DNA of 64,000 nt from Streptomyces chumphonensis. Its GTDB lineage: Bacteria; Actinomycetota; Actinomycetes; Streptomycetales; Streptomycetaceae. This document shows positions 20,236 to 28,989 of this stretch, piece after piece. Position numbers and translations under genes: made by a program. Each line of letters opens with the position of its first letter. The stretch's first letter is position 1. The notes under the pieces were generated by a model. It was not told the origin of the DNA. It did no database searches and saw only the letters and a program-made list of their open reading frames with translations. The stretch lies in NCBI RefSeq assembly GCF_014779715.1, contig NZ_JACXYU010000012.1, positions 1 through 64,000 of the forward strand, written 5' to 3'.

Positions 20236-21297
20236 ATGAATCCTCGAACCTCCTCCGCCGCCCTGCCCGTCGGGCGCGGCCTCCTCTTCGTCATCGTCTC
20301 CGCCGTCGCCTGGGGCACGGCCGGAGCGGCGGCGGCCCTCCTCTTCGACAGCAGCGGGCTGGGCCCGGTGGCCCTCACCTTCTGGCGCACCGCCGGGGGC
20401 CTGGTGCTGCTCGCCGCCGTACGCGCCGCGCGGCGGCCCGCCCGCCCCGCCACGGCGCCCGTCGCCGAGTCCGCACGGCGGCGGTTCACCCGCGTCGTGG
20501 CCACCGGGCTCGGCCTGACCGTCTTCCAGACCGCCTACTTCGCGGCCGTCGAGGCCACCGGGCTCGCGGTGGGCACCGTGGTGACCCTCGGCGCCGGGCC
20601 GGTGCTCATCGCCCTGGGCGGACGGCTGCTCATGGGCGAACGGCTCGGCCGTGGCGGCGCGCTCGCGGTGGCGGGCGCACTGGCCGGTCTCGGCATCCTC
20701 GTACTCGGCGGGGAGGGCTCGGGGACCGTGGTGCCCCGAGGCGTCGCCTACGCCCTGCTGTCCGCGCTGGGCTACTCCGCGATGACGCTCTACATCCGGT
20801 GGCGCGGCCGGGACGGGCAGGCCGCCGACCCGCTCGGGACCACGCTCTCGGCGTTCGCCGTCGGTGCGGCGCTGCTGCTCCCCCTCGCCACCGCAGAGGG
20901 GCTGTGGCCGCAGGGAGCGGACCTGACCCGCTCGGTGCTGCTGATGGCCTACGTGGCGGCCGTGCCGACGGCGCTCGCCTACGCGCTGTACTTCGCGGGG
21001 CTGGCCGTGGTCCGAGCGGCGACCGCCTCGGTCATCGCCCTGATCGAGCCGGTCACGGCCGCGCTCATCGCCGTCACGCTGCTCGGTGAGCACCTGGGCG
21101 CGGCCACGGTCACCGGGACCGCGGTGCTGCTGGCCGCGGTGACGGCCCTGGTGCTCGCCGAGTCCCGCGGGGCCTCAGGGCCGGGAGCCGGCCGTGAGGT
21201 AGTCCGGGGCGGACGTGCCGGGGCTCAGGTCGTCGGCCGGCACGGGGTCGCCGTGGACGACGCGGACGGGCACCAGGCCGCTCCAGTGCGGGAGTGA
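20236..21297 (+). CDS. EamA family (DMT superfamily) transporter
   Basis: A 353-residue ten-helix transporter of the EamA family, only distantly similar to the gene before it. The second repeat ends in the usual IEPVTAALIAVTLLGEHL. The membrane part ends near residue 310; the last 40 residues are a Gly/Arg/Val-rich tail encoded opposite the 3' end of the flavin-binding protein gene, a 123-base convergent overlap. ATG 20236 has TGGAG about ten bases upstream. Substrate unknown. Confidence 0.83.
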   Translation: MNPRTSSAALPVGRGLLFVIVSAVAWGTAGAAAALLFDSSGLGPVALTFWRTAGGLVLLAAVRAARRPARPATAPVAESARRRFTRVVATGLGLTVFQTAYFAAVEATGLAVGTVVTLGAGPVLIALGGRLLMGERLGRGGALAVAGALAGLGILVLGGEGSGTVVPRGVAYALLSALGYSAMTLYIRWRGRDGQAADPLGTTLSAFAVGAALLLPLATAEGLWPQGADLTRSVLLMAYVAAVPTALAYALYFAGLAVVRAATASVIALIEPVTAALIAVTLLGEHLGAATVTGTAVLLAAVTALVLAESRGASGPGAGREVVRGGRAGAQVVGRHGVAVDDADGHQAAPVRE

Positions 21298-21846
21298 CAG
21301 GTCCTCCGGATCGTCGTTCGGGCCGCCCGTCCTGACCTTGGCGGAGACCTCCTCCAGCTCCAGGGCCAGGACGGCGGTCGCGGCCAGCTCCCGGGCGTCG
21401 GCGCGCCGGGAGTCGGCCGAGCGGCCGGGGACCACGTGGTCGACGAGGGCGTCCAGCACGGTGGCCTTCTCCTCGGGGGCGGTCACCGGCGTCGCGGTGC
21501 CGTGGACGACCACCGAGCGGTAGTTGACCGAGTGGTGGAAGGCCGAGCGGGCCAGCACCAGCGCGTCGAGGTGGGTGACCGTCACGCACACCGGGAGGCC
21601 GGGGGCCGCGCCGGCCTCCCGCAGCGGGCGGGAGCCGGTGGAGCCGTGCACGTAGAGCCGTTCCCCGATCCGCGCGTACAGCGTCGGGAGCACCACCGGC
21701 CGTCCCTCGCGCACGAAGCCGAGGTGGCACAGGTATCCCGCGTCGAGGATCGAGTGCACCAGCGCGCGGTCGTAGGAAGCGCGTTCCCTGCCGCGGGTGG
21801 GGACGGTGTACGGCGTCGGCGCGTAGGAACCGGTCGCGTTGTTCAT
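21175..21846 (-). CDS. Pyridoxamine 5'-phosphate oxidase-like FMN-binding protein
   Basis: A 223-residue protein with a split-barrel flavin-binding fold (about 28-170; DAGYLCHLGFVREGRPVVLP, then GERLYVHGSTGSR and NYRSVVVHGTATPV). Family members include vitamin B6 oxidases, heme oxygenases and F420-dependent reductases; this group (nitroimidazole-resistance-like) has no certain substrate. ATG 21844-21846 (minus strand) has GGGAGG upstream. It is divergent from a MocR/PdxR-type regulator, and a 14-bp palindrome sits between them, which hints at vitamin B6-responsive control. Confidence 0.82.
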   Translation of the reverse strand: MNNATGSYAPTPYTVPTRGRERASYDRALVHSILDAGYLCHLGFVREGRPVVLPTLYARIGERLYVHGSTGSRPLREAGAAPGLPVCVTVTHLDALVLARSAFHHSVNYRSVVVHGTATPVTAPEEKATVLDALVDHVVPGRSADSRRADARELAATAVLALELEEVSAKVRTGGPNDDPEDLSLPHWSGLVPVRVVHGDPVPADDLSPGTSAPDYLTAGSRP

Positions 21847-21865
21847 GGTGAGGTCCTCCCCATCA

Positions 21866-21879
21866 ATGCACTAGTGCAT
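21866..21879. promoter_or_regulatory. Palindromic operator of the MocR regulator
   Basis: ATGCACTAGTGCAT is a perfect 14-bp palindrome in the 34-base gap between the divergent flavin-binding protein and MocR genes. CATAAT at 21877-21882 overlaps it and could be the -10 box of the MocR gene. The site is well placed to repress both genes. Confidence 0.65.
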
Positions 21880-21880
21880 A

Positions 21881-23221
21881 ATGTGTATTGTGCTAGGAGA
21901 CTACCCAATCACCGGACGGCGTGCGATCGAGATCGCCGAGAGCGTCGAACAGGGCGTGAACAGCGGAGCCCTGCCCCCGGGCCGCGCGCTGCCCGCCCTG
22001 CGCGACCTCGCCGCGCGCCTGGGCGTCAACCCCAACACCGTCGCCGCCGCCTACCGCACCCTGCGGGAGCGCGGGGTCGTGGAGACGGCCGGGCGGCGGG
22101 GCACCCGCGTCCGCGCCCGCCCCGCCAGCACGCCGCGGGAGGCGCTGCGACCGGCGGCGCCGCAGGGGACGCGCGACCTGGCGGCCGGGAACCCCGACAC
22201 CGCGCTGCTGCCGTCCCTGGAGGCGGCGCTGGCGGAGGCGGCGGTTCGCCACACCCGACGCCCCACGCTCTACGGCGCTCCGGCGGTCAGCCCGGAACTG
22301 GCCGCCCTCGCCCGGTCGGCCTTCGACGCCGACGCGGTCCCCGAGGGTCCCGTGGCCGTCACCTCCGGCTCACTCGACGCCATCGAACGGGTGCTGGCCG
22401 CACATCTGCGGCCGGGTGACGCCGTCGCCGTCGAGGATCCGGGCTGGGGCAGCGCGCTGGACCTCGTGCCCGCTCTGGGTCTGCGTGTGCTCCCCGTGCG
22501 GGTGGACGACGACGGTCCCCTGCCCGGTGAGGTGGAGCGGGCGCTGGAGCGGGGCGCTCGCGCCCTGCTCGTCACCTCCCGCGCGCAGAACCCCACCGGC
22601 GCGGCCATCGGAGCCGAACGCGCGGACGCGCTGCGTGCGGTGCTCGGCACCCGGCCCGGCACGCTGCTGATCGAGGACGACCACGGCCACGGGTTCGTCG
22701 ACCTGCCACCGCACACGCTCGCCGGCGCGACGACGCGGTGGGCCGTGCTGCGCTCCGCCGCCAAGGCCCACGGCCCCGACCTTCGGCTCGCCGTGCTCAC
22801 CGGGGACGAGTTGACGCTCGACCGGTTGCGCGGCCGGCAGGCGCTCGGCCCCGGGTGGGTGAGTGTGCTGCTCCAGGAGGCGGTCGCCCACCTGTGGCGC
22901 GAGCGCGTCGTGGACACCGCCGCCGTCGCCCGCTCCTACACCCGGCGGCGTGACGGTCTGCTGGCCGAGCTCGCACGCCACGGCGTCACGGCCCACGGCC
23001 GGTCGGGGATGAACGTGTGGGTGCCGGTGCCCGACGAGACCTCCGCGGTGGCCGGGCTCCTGGGGTCGGGGTGGGCGGTCGCGCCCGGTGCCCGGTTCCG
23101 GCTGGCCGCGCCCCCCGGCGTCCGGCTGACCGTCTCCACGCTGCGCGTCGGGGAACTGCCGGGCCTCGCCGAGGACGTGGCCGCCGCGCTCCGCCCGTCC
23201 GAGGCCCGCCGCTACGGCTGA
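21881..23221 (+). CDS. MocR/PdxR-type GntR regulator with aminotransferase domain
   Basis: A 446-residue regulator with an N-terminal GntR winged helix (about 8-75; LPALRDLAARLGVNPNTVAAAYRTL) joined to a fold-type I aminotransferase-like domain. The cofactor lysine is Lys295 in SAAKAHGPDLRL. MocR proteins bind pyridoxal phosphate as effector and often control vitamin B6 or amino acid genes. The N-terminus is short: ATG 21881 overlaps a possible -10 box, and GTG 21890, seven bases after that box, may be the true leaderless start. The divergent flavin-binding PNPOx-like gene is the likely target. Confidence 0.85.
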   Translation: MCIVLGDYPITGRRAIEIAESVEQGVNSGALPPGRALPALRDLAARLGVNPNTVAAAYRTLRERGVVETAGRRGTRVRARPASTPREALRPAAPQGTRDLAAGNPDTALLPSLEAALAEAAVRHTRRPTLYGAPAVSPELAALARSAFDADAVPEGPVAVTSGSLDAIERVLAAHLRPGDAVAVEDPGWGSALDLVPALGLRVLPVRVDDDGPLPGEVERALERGARALLVTSRAQNPTGAAIGAERADALRAVLGTRPGTLLIEDDHGHGFVDLPPHTLAGATTRWAVLRSAAKAHGPDLRLAVLTGDELTLDRLRGRQALGPGWVSVLLQEAVAHLWRERVVDTAAVARSYTRRRDGLLAELARHGVTAHGRSGMNVWVPVPDETSAVAGLLGSGWAVAPGARFRLAAPPGVRLTVSTLRVGELPGLAEDVAAALRPSEARRYG

Positions 23222-23231
23222 CCGCAGGGGG

Positions 23232-23257
23232 CCGCAGGGGGCCGCGGCCCCCTGCGG
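23232..23257. terminator. Bidirectional terminator
   Basis: A 26-base perfect palindrome between the convergent MocR and Rieske genes. A partial second copy of its left arm (23222-23231) allows an alternative pairing. Confidence 0.7.
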
Positions 23258-23273
23258 AAGCGTCCCGCCCGCG

Positions 23274-23738
23274 TCAGCCGAGCAGGATGGCGTCCCCCGA
23301 AACGGTGATCTCCGCCGGCGGCAGCGCGCGCTGGGCCGGTCCGTCGACCACCGCGCCGTCCTCGACGGAGAAGCGGCTCCCGTGGCAGACGCAGTTGATC
23401 GTCCCGTCCGCCACCTCCTTGACGAGGCAGCTCTGGTGGGTGCACACCGCGGAGTACGCCGTGAACTCGCCGGCCACCGGCTGGGCGACGACGACCTTCT
23501 GATCGGCGAAGACCCGCCCACCGCCTTCGGGGATGTCGGACGTCTTCGCCAGTTCCTCGCCGCCCCCGCCCCCCTCCGGCGCGGAACCCGTCGCCCCCTC
23601 CTCGGGGGAGCCGCCCGGCGTCCCCTCGGGGTCCGGCTCCGCGGAGTCGGTCCCGCCGCAGGCGACGAGCACGGTGGTGAACCCGGCGGCTCCGGCCGCC
23701 GCGAGCACGGCGCGCCGACTGGTCTCTGGTGTCCTCAT
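23274..23738 (-). CDS. Rieske [2Fe-2S] lipoprotein
   Basis: A 154-residue exported iron-sulfur protein. The N-terminus has a Tat-like SRRAVL motif and hydrophobic stretch, then a lipobox VLVAC with Cys27, so it should be lipid-anchored outside the membrane. A Gly/Glu/Pro-rich linker (28-65) leads to a Rieske domain with Cys99-x-His101 and Cys118-His119. The cluster could carry electrons, but no oxidoreductase partner is adjacent. Similar small Rieske lipoproteins are common in Streptomyces. Convergent with the MocR gene; 122 bases separate it from the catabolic block. Confidence 0.88.
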   Translation of the reverse strand: MRTPETSRRAVLAAAGAAGFTTVLVACGGTDSAEPDPEGTPGGSPEEGATGSAPEGGGGGEELAKTSDIPEGGGRVFADQKVVVAQPVAGEFTAYSAVCTHQSCLVKEVADGTINCVCHGSRFSVEDGAVVDGPAQRALPPAEITVSGDAILLG

Positions 23739-23860
23739 CGTGAACCTTTCCTCTGACGGACGGACCTGTGCCGGGGGGTACGCGCCGGGGACGCGGCGCG
23801 TTCACCGCGGGGCGGAGTTCTTCCCGCCCCACCGGGGCGGGCGTCCGGCCGAGGAGCGGA

Positions 23861-25570
23861 TCAGCCCGCACCGCCCCGCCGCGCGTGGACGACGCGGCCG
23901 TCGAGGATGGTCAGGTCGACGGGCAGTTCCGGGATGTCGTGCGGGTCGGTGGCGCGCAGGTCGCCACCGAGGACGCACAGGTCGGCGACCTTGCCCGGCT
24001 CGATGGTGCCCTTCCACTCCTCGGCGAAGTCCTGCCGGGCGGGGTGGCAGGTGTAGGCCCGGAGCGCCGTCTCCAGGGAGACGCGCTGGTCCGCTCCGCT
24101 CACCCGGCCGGTGGCCTTGGACTCGCGCAGCATCATGGCGGCCACCCCCCGACGCCAGTCGGGCGCCGTGATGGGGGCGTCGGAGCCGACGCAGACGGCG
24201 ATCCCCGCCTCCGCCGCGGACCGTACCGGCCACTGGTAGTCCGACCGCTCGCTGCCGACGATGTCGTCCATGAGGTCCGCGATGGTCCACTTGATGGCCG
24301 GGTTCATGTTGATGCCGTACCCGTGGGCGGCCAGCCGGGCCAGGCTCAGGGGGGAGGCGAAGTCGCCGTGGATGACGTAGTGGCGGGCGTCCGCCCGGGG
24401 GTGGGCCTCGTCGGCGGCGACGAACGCGTCGACGACGGCGTCGATCGCCCGGTCCCCGGTGACGTGGACGCCCAGCTGGTACCCCGCCGCGTGGGCGACC
24501 CTGATCATCTCCGTCAGCTCGGCCTGCTGCAGCCCGGCGTCGGCCCCGTGCACGCACAGCGAGCCGTTGGCCCCGTCCGTGTAGGGGTCGTGCATCCAGG
24601 CGGTCTCGTTCGGGGGCACGCCGTCGGCGAACACCTTGACGCCGATCGCGGCCAGCCGCCGGGGGTCGACGTCGTCGGGGACGGCGAGTCCGTCCAGCCC
24701 GGCCGTCACCTCGGCCGCCGAGCCGCCCATGGGCGCGGGCAGCAGCAGGACCCGCACCCGCGCGGCGAGTTCGCCCGCGCGGGCCAGTTCGACGTAGGCG
24801 TGCAGCGTCGCGGTGTCGAGGCCCCCGCCGAGGATCTCGGCGCCGCCGGGGCCGAGTCCCGGCTCGGTGTAGCTGGTGATGCCCTCGGCGTGCAGCGCCG
24901 CGACGGCTGTCCGGATCGCCTCCTTGCGCTGCTCCACGCTCGCGGGCGGCACCAGCTTCTGGACGAGTGCCTGCGCCGTCTCCTTGAGGATGCCGGTGGG
25001 CTCCCCGGCGTCGTCCACCTCGATGACGCCGCCCTCCGGGGCCGGCGTCGCGCGTGTGATGCCGGCGCGGCGGAGCGCCGCGGAGTTGGCCCACACCATG
25101 TGGCCGGAGAAGTCGGTCAGGCACACCGGGTGGTCGGGGGAGACGTCGTCCAGGTCGTGTCGGTGCGGCCGGCGGCCGGGTTCGGCGCGGCACTCCCGCA
25201 GGTAGCCGACGTCCCAGCCGAGCCCGGTGATCCACTGCCCGGGTGGAGTCCCGTCGGTGGCCCGCCGTACCGCGTCGGCGATGTCGGCGATCGACTCCAC
25301 GGTCGGGTGGCCGATGTCCAGCGCGAACGGCGGCCGCGTCAGGGCCCAGGCCGCGCCGTGCAGGTGGGAGTCGTTGATTCCCGGCAGCACGGTCCGTCCG
25401 GCCAGCTCGACGACCCGGGTTTCCGGTCCGGCGAGTGCGGCGATCTCCTCGTCGCTTCCCACGGCGAGGATCCGGCCGTCCCGGACGGCCAGCGCCTGGG
25501 CCACGGAGAACGCGTCGTCGACGGTCAGCACGTCGCCGCCGGTCAGAATCAGGTCCGCTGTCTTCGACAT
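23861..25570 (-). CDS. YtcJ-like amidohydrolase
   Basis: A 569-residue metal-dependent hydrolase. Metal ligands are His69-x-His71 in PGINDSHLHG, later histidines in GVHVTGDRAID and HYVIHGDF, and the aspartate of GSDAPI. YtcJ-like enzymes act on N-acyl or N-formyl amides or cyclic amides, but the substrate is rarely known. No signal peptide. ATG 25568-25570 (minus strand) has AGGAGGG upstream. It is the last gene of a minus-strand run of four (two phosphotriesterase-like proteins, an esterase, this gene) that starts near the palindrome at 28908. A paralogue lies at 40380. Confidence 0.88.
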   Translation of the reverse strand: MSKTADLILTGGDVLTVDDAFSVAQALAVRDGRILAVGSDEEIAALAGPETRVVELAGRTVLPGINDSHLHGAAWALTRPPFALDIGHPTVESIADIADAVRRATDGTPPGQWITGLGWDVGYLRECRAEPGRRPHRHDLDDVSPDHPVCLTDFSGHMVWANSAALRRAGITRATPAPEGGVIEVDDAGEPTGILKETAQALVQKLVPPASVEQRKEAIRTAVAALHAEGITSYTEPGLGPGGAEILGGGLDTATLHAYVELARAGELAARVRVLLLPAPMGGSAAEVTAGLDGLAVPDDVDPRRLAAIGVKVFADGVPPNETAWMHDPYTDGANGSLCVHGADAGLQQAELTEMIRVAHAAGYQLGVHVTGDRAIDAVVDAFVAADEAHPRADARHYVIHGDFASPLSLARLAAHGYGINMNPAIKWTIADLMDDIVGSERSDYQWPVRSAAEAGIAVCVGSDAPITAPDWRRGVAAMMLRESKATGRVSGADQRVSLETALRAYTCHPARQDFAEEWKGTIEPGKVADLCVLGGDLRATDPHDIPELPVDLTILDGRVVHARRGGAG

Positions 25571-25677
25571 CGATGACCCTCCTGGGTGGTTGAAGTGGAA
25601 CGGGCGAGCGGGGTGGACGCGGCGGCGCGACGGGGTGGGGGAGGTCCGCGGTCCGCCGCCGGGAGGGCCGGGGCCGG

Positions 25678-26655
25678 TCAGAGGCCGAGCACGCGGCGGA
25701 GCCAGGAGAGGCGGGTGGCCAGGGCCGCCCGGGTGAGGTCGTGTTCCGGGGCGAAGACGTCGAAGCCGTGGAAGGCGCCCTGCCAGATGTGCAGTTCGGC
25801 CTGTCCGCCCGTGGCCCACAGACGCGAGGCGTAGGCCACGTCCTCGTCGCGGAAGAGCTCCGCGCTGCCGGCCTCGACGAACGCCGGGGGGAGGCCGGAG
25901 AGGTCGTCCGCCCGGGCCGGGGCGGCGTAGGACGACACCTCGGCCGTCGGATCACCGGCCCGCTCGCCCAACAGCGCGCGCCAGCCGAGCAGGTTCATCT
26001 CCCGCCGCCAGGTGCCGCTGCCGTCGTACTGGTGGCTCGACACCGTGGTGTTGGAGTCGTCGAGCATCGGGCACAGCAGCAGCTGCCCGGCCAGGTGCGG
26101 TCCGCCGCGATCCCGCGCCATGAGGGCGACTCCGGCCGCGAGGCCGCCTCCGGCGCTGCCCCCCATGACGACGACGCGACCGGGGTCCACACCGAGGTCC
26201 GGCGCGTGCCGGGCCATCCACGCGAGGCCGGCGTAGCAGTCCTCCACCGGTGCCGGGTCGGGATGCTCGGGGGCCAGGCGGTACTCCACGCTGACGGCCA
26301 CCACGCCCAGCCGCGCGACCAGGTCCACCAGACGCGGCGTGTCCTGGTGCCGGTTCCCGCTGATCATGCCCCCGCCGTGGATGCTGTACAGCCCGGGCAC
26401 CGGCGTCCCGCGGTGCCGTGGCCGCAGCACGGTGACGGCGAGGTCGGGGGCGCCGTCCGGGCCGGGGACCGTACGCTCCTCCGCCTCGACGTCCCGCGCA
26501 CCGATGACCTCGTCGACGGGCGGCTGGGGGAAGCCGGCCGCGGCGGCCCGGACGGCCTCGACCGTCGCGGGTGGCGGGTCGGCCTCCTCGCCCCGCGTCA
26601 TCGCGTCGAGGATCGCGGCGAGTCGGGGGTCGAAGGGGGCGGGGGTGACGCGCAC
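25678..26655 (-). CDS. HSL-family alpha/beta hydrolase (esterase)
   Basis: A 325-residue esterase of the hormone-sensitive-lipase family. The oxyanion motif HGGG is at 93-96, the nucleophile is Ser167 in GGSAG, and the C-terminal GAFHGFDVF carries the catalytic histidine. Such enzymes hydrolyse short-chain carboxylic esters in the cytosol. GTG 26653-26655 (minus strand) has AGGAGA upstream. The NTTVSSHQYDG stretch is shared with the second esterase at 37143, so the two are recent relatives. Its place between an amidohydrolase and the phosphotriesterase-like pair suggests work on an ester or lactone intermediate. Confidence 0.87.
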   Translation of the reverse strand: MRVTPAPFDPRLAAILDAMTRGEEADPPPATVEAVRAAAAGFPQPPVDEVIGARDVEAEERTVPGPDGAPDLAVTVLRPRHRGTPVPGLYSIHGGGMISGNRHQDTPRLVDLVARLGVVAVSVEYRLAPEHPDPAPVEDCYAGLAWMARHAPDLGVDPGRVVVMGGSAGGGLAAGVALMARDRGGPHLAGQLLLCPMLDDSNTTVSSHQYDGSGTWRREMNLLGWRALLGERAGDPTAEVSSYAAPARADDLSGLPPAFVEAGSAELFRDEDVAYASRLWATGGQAELHIWQGAFHGFDVFAPEHDLTRAALATRLSWLRRVLGL

Positions 26656-26701
26656 GGGGTTTCTCCTGGGTCGGGCGGACGCGGGGAGGGGTGGGCCGGG
26701 G

Positions 26702-27772
26702 TCAGCGCGGCGCGGCGAAGGCGAGTGCGCGGGCGGGGTTGTCGACCATGATCGTGCCGATGGCCTCCTCGCCGACTCCGAGGCGCCGCAGCGCGGGCAG
26801 GAAGTGCCGGGGGATGTAGTCGTATCCCTGGCCGCCGTACTTCTTGAGCTGGATCTTCTGGCACACGTCGTGGCCGAGCACGATCTGCTCCGCGTACCCC
26901 TGCTCGACCAGATCCGCCACGCCCCGGGCGACCTTGTGGTCGCTGGTGAGGACGAGGTGCCCCCAGGGGCTGCCGGGGGAGGCCAGGAAGTCGAGCTCGA
27001 CGAAGACGCCGCGTGCGAGGACGCGGCGGCCGAACGACGGGTCGGTGAGGACCTCCATGGCGTGGCCGAGGACGACGTTGGACGGTGGCACGCCCTCCTC
27101 GGCGAGGATGTCGAGCACACGGAGCTTGTCCTCGCCCACGCCGCCGACGTGGAAGGTGACCGGCGCGCCGGTCACCGCGCTCGCGCGTCCGCTCGCCCGC
27201 ACGCTCTTGAGCTCGTTCGCGGTCAGCGGCGCCGTCTCCGCGCCGACCTCGCCGATGACGCCCGAGCGGATGCCGGTGCCGTCGGCACCGAGGACGACGT
27301 CGCGCACGATGGCGTCGGCGAGGTCGTCGACGTCGCGTGCGTCCATGTCCGCCGGGTGGAAGGGCGGCGTGTACCAGCCGCCGCCCATCACGATGTGGAG
27401 ACCGCTCGCCCGTGAGAGCCGCAGCAGAGCCTCGGGGTCGCGGCCCAGCCCCACGGGGGAGACCTCGACCACGGTGCCGCCGCCGCTGTGCGCGAAGGCG
27501 AGCACCTCCGCGAGCATCTCGTCGAAGTCGCCCAGCACGTCGTTGTCGGCGTTCGGATGCCCGTGGCGGGTGCGCGCCAGGGTGCTGGCGGTGAGCGGTC
27601 GCGCGGCCTCGGGGGAGTCCTCGTGGGGACGGAGGAAGCCCGGGGGCCGCCGCAGGTCCACGAAGAGGTGCTCGTGCATCAGGGTGGCGCCGAGTGCCGC
27701 CGGGTCGACGGGGCCGGCGACCGTGAGGGCCTGTCCGGCGAGGTTCGGGATCTCGAAGGGGTAGCGGCTCAC
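26702..27772 (-). CDS. Phosphotriesterase-family hydrolase (probable lactonase)
   Basis: A 356-residue TIM-barrel metal hydrolase. All expected ligands are present: His33-x-His35, bridging Glu175 in GVIGEVGAE, His208, His237 and Asp302. The Glu bridge instead of carboxylated Lys is typical of phosphotriesterase homologues that are not organophosphatases; lactone or acyl-ester hydrolysis is the likely chemistry. Its GTG start overlaps the stop of the upstream paralogue (27769-27772), which points to coupled translation and possibly a complex. Substrate unknown. Confidence 0.82.
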   Translation of the reverse strand: MSRYPFEIPNLAGQALTVAGPVDPAALGATLMHEHLFVDLRRPPGFLRPHEDSPEAARPLTASTLARTRHGHPNADNDVLGDFDEMLAEVLAFAHSGGGTVVEVSPVGLGRDPEALLRLSRASGLHIVMGGGWYTPPFHPADMDARDVDDLADAIVRDVVLGADGTGIRSGVIGEVGAETAPLTANELKSVRASGRASAVTGAPVTFHVGGVGEDKLRVLDILAEEGVPPSNVVLGHAMEVLTDPSFGRRVLARGVFVELDFLASPGSPWGHLVLTSDHKVARGVADLVEQGYAEQIVLGHDVCQKIQLKKYGGQGYDYIPRHFLPALRRLGVGEEAIGTIMVDNPARALAFAAPR

Positions 27773-28878
27773 GAGGGGGCCCTCCGGTCGGCGAGAGTCA
27801 GCAGACGGCCGGGGTTGTGCGCGGTGACGGCCGTCACGAGGGCGTCGTCGGCCCCGAGCATCCTCAGGAAGGGGACGAACTGGCGCAGGACGAAGCCGTA
27901 GCCGCCCCCGCCGTAGGCCAGGAGCTGCGCCTTGGATCTGACGCCCTGCGACAGCAGGACGCGCTCCCCGTGGCCCCGGCGGGCGAGCTCCAGCACGGCG
28001 GCGGCGACGTCCTGGTCGTCCCACGTGCTGAGGACCGTGGGCAGTCGGCCGAGCTGGTCGAACCGCACGAACACGCCCCGCTCCAGGAGCGGTTCCAGGT
28101 CGTCGGGGCGGGGTGCGAGCCCGTCGCAGTGGCCGACGGCGACGCGCGAGAGGTCGGCGCCCTCCTCGGCGAGCACGTCGAGCACCCGGTGCTGCGTCGC
28201 CGCGTCCTCACAGCGGCGCAGGGAGATCGCGGCCCCCGTGGCCGCCGCCGCGCGGGCCGCCGCGACCAGGACGGCGTGCGCGGCGGGCATCGTCGGATCG
28301 AGAGCCCCGACTTCGCCGATGATGCCCGCGCGCACGCCGTCCACCCCCTCGGTGAGGTCGCGGACGATCTCCTCGGTGAGGCGTTCGGGGGCCGGGTCCG
28401 GGCCCGGCCCGGCGGCACGGGGAGCGGTCCCCATGACGACGTGCAGGCCGGTGGCCCGGGCGATGCGGCGCAGCCCGGCCGGACTGCGCCCGAGGCCGGG
28501 CGGCGTGGCGTCCACCAGCGTCGCCCCGCCCGCGTCCCGGAACGCGGTGGCCTCGGCGGTGGCGAGGTCCTCGTCGTCGAGCAGCCAGTTGTCCCGGTTG
28601 GGCGCGCCCGTGCCGATCTCGCCGAGCAGGTCCATCGTCAGCGGTGCCCGGTAGAGGCGGACCCGGCTCGCGGCCGTCGGGCGCGGATGCCCCACCGCCG
28701 CCCAGGCCGCCGCCGTGTCGCCGCGTGGTGCGACGTCACTCAGCAGGTGTTCGTGCGGGAGGACCGCGCCGAGTGCGTCCGCCCGGATCTCGCCGGTGAC
28801 GGTGACGACCGTGCCGGTGGACGTCCGCGCGGCCGTCGGGGCCTCGGCGCCGGGCGCCGCGGGGTCGGTGGTGGACAT
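27769..28878 (-). CDS. Degenerate phosphotriesterase-family protein
   Basis: A 369-residue paralogue of the downstream lactonase-like enzyme. It keeps His42-x-His44, Glu189 and His250, but the third ligand His is Arg221 and the catalytic Asp is Gly312. These changes should weaken or abolish a two-metal hydrolase site. The rest of the barrel is well aligned with no frameshift, so it is probably a kept pseudoenzyme or has a new mononuclear activity. ATG 28878 is used; GTG 28887 is three codons upstream, and neither has a ribosome site. It is the first gene of the minus-strand operon, preceded by the palindrome at 28908-28919. Confidence 0.78.
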   Translation of the reverse strand: MSTTDPAAPGAEAPTAARTSTGTVVTVTGEIRADALGAVLPHEHLLSDVAPRGDTAAAWAAVGHPRPTAASRVRLYRAPLTMDLLGEIGTGAPNRDNWLLDDEDLATAEATAFRDAGGATLVDATPPGLGRSPAGLRRIARATGLHVVMGTAPRAAGPGPDPAPERLTEEIVRDLTEGVDGVRAGIIGEVGALDPTMPAAHAVLVAAARAAAATGAAISLRRCEDAATQHRVLDVLAEEGADLSRVAVGHCDGLAPRPDDLEPLLERGVFVRFDQLGRLPTVLSTWDDQDVAAAVLELARRGHGERVLLSQGVRSKAQLLAYGGGGYGFVLRQFVPFLRMLGADDALVTAVTAHNPGRLLTLADRRAPS

Positions 28879-28907
28879 GGCTGCCACGATAGCAGATAAG
28901 ATATCTC

Positions 28908-28919
28908 ATCGTATACGAT
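28908..28919. promoter_or_regulatory. FadR-type operator, site 1
   Basis: ATCGTATACGAT, a perfect 12-bp palindrome 30 bases upstream of the phosphotriesterase operon. The same 12-mer, with the same following TA, recurs at 30558. It matches the short GTATAC-centred sites of FCD-type GntR regulators, and the nearby regulator is of this type. Confidence 0.75.
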
Positions 28920-28989
28920 TACTTCCGTGAGTGAGCCACCACCGAACGCGCCGACCGCCGTGCGGAGCGCCGGTGGGGGCCCGGAGCCG

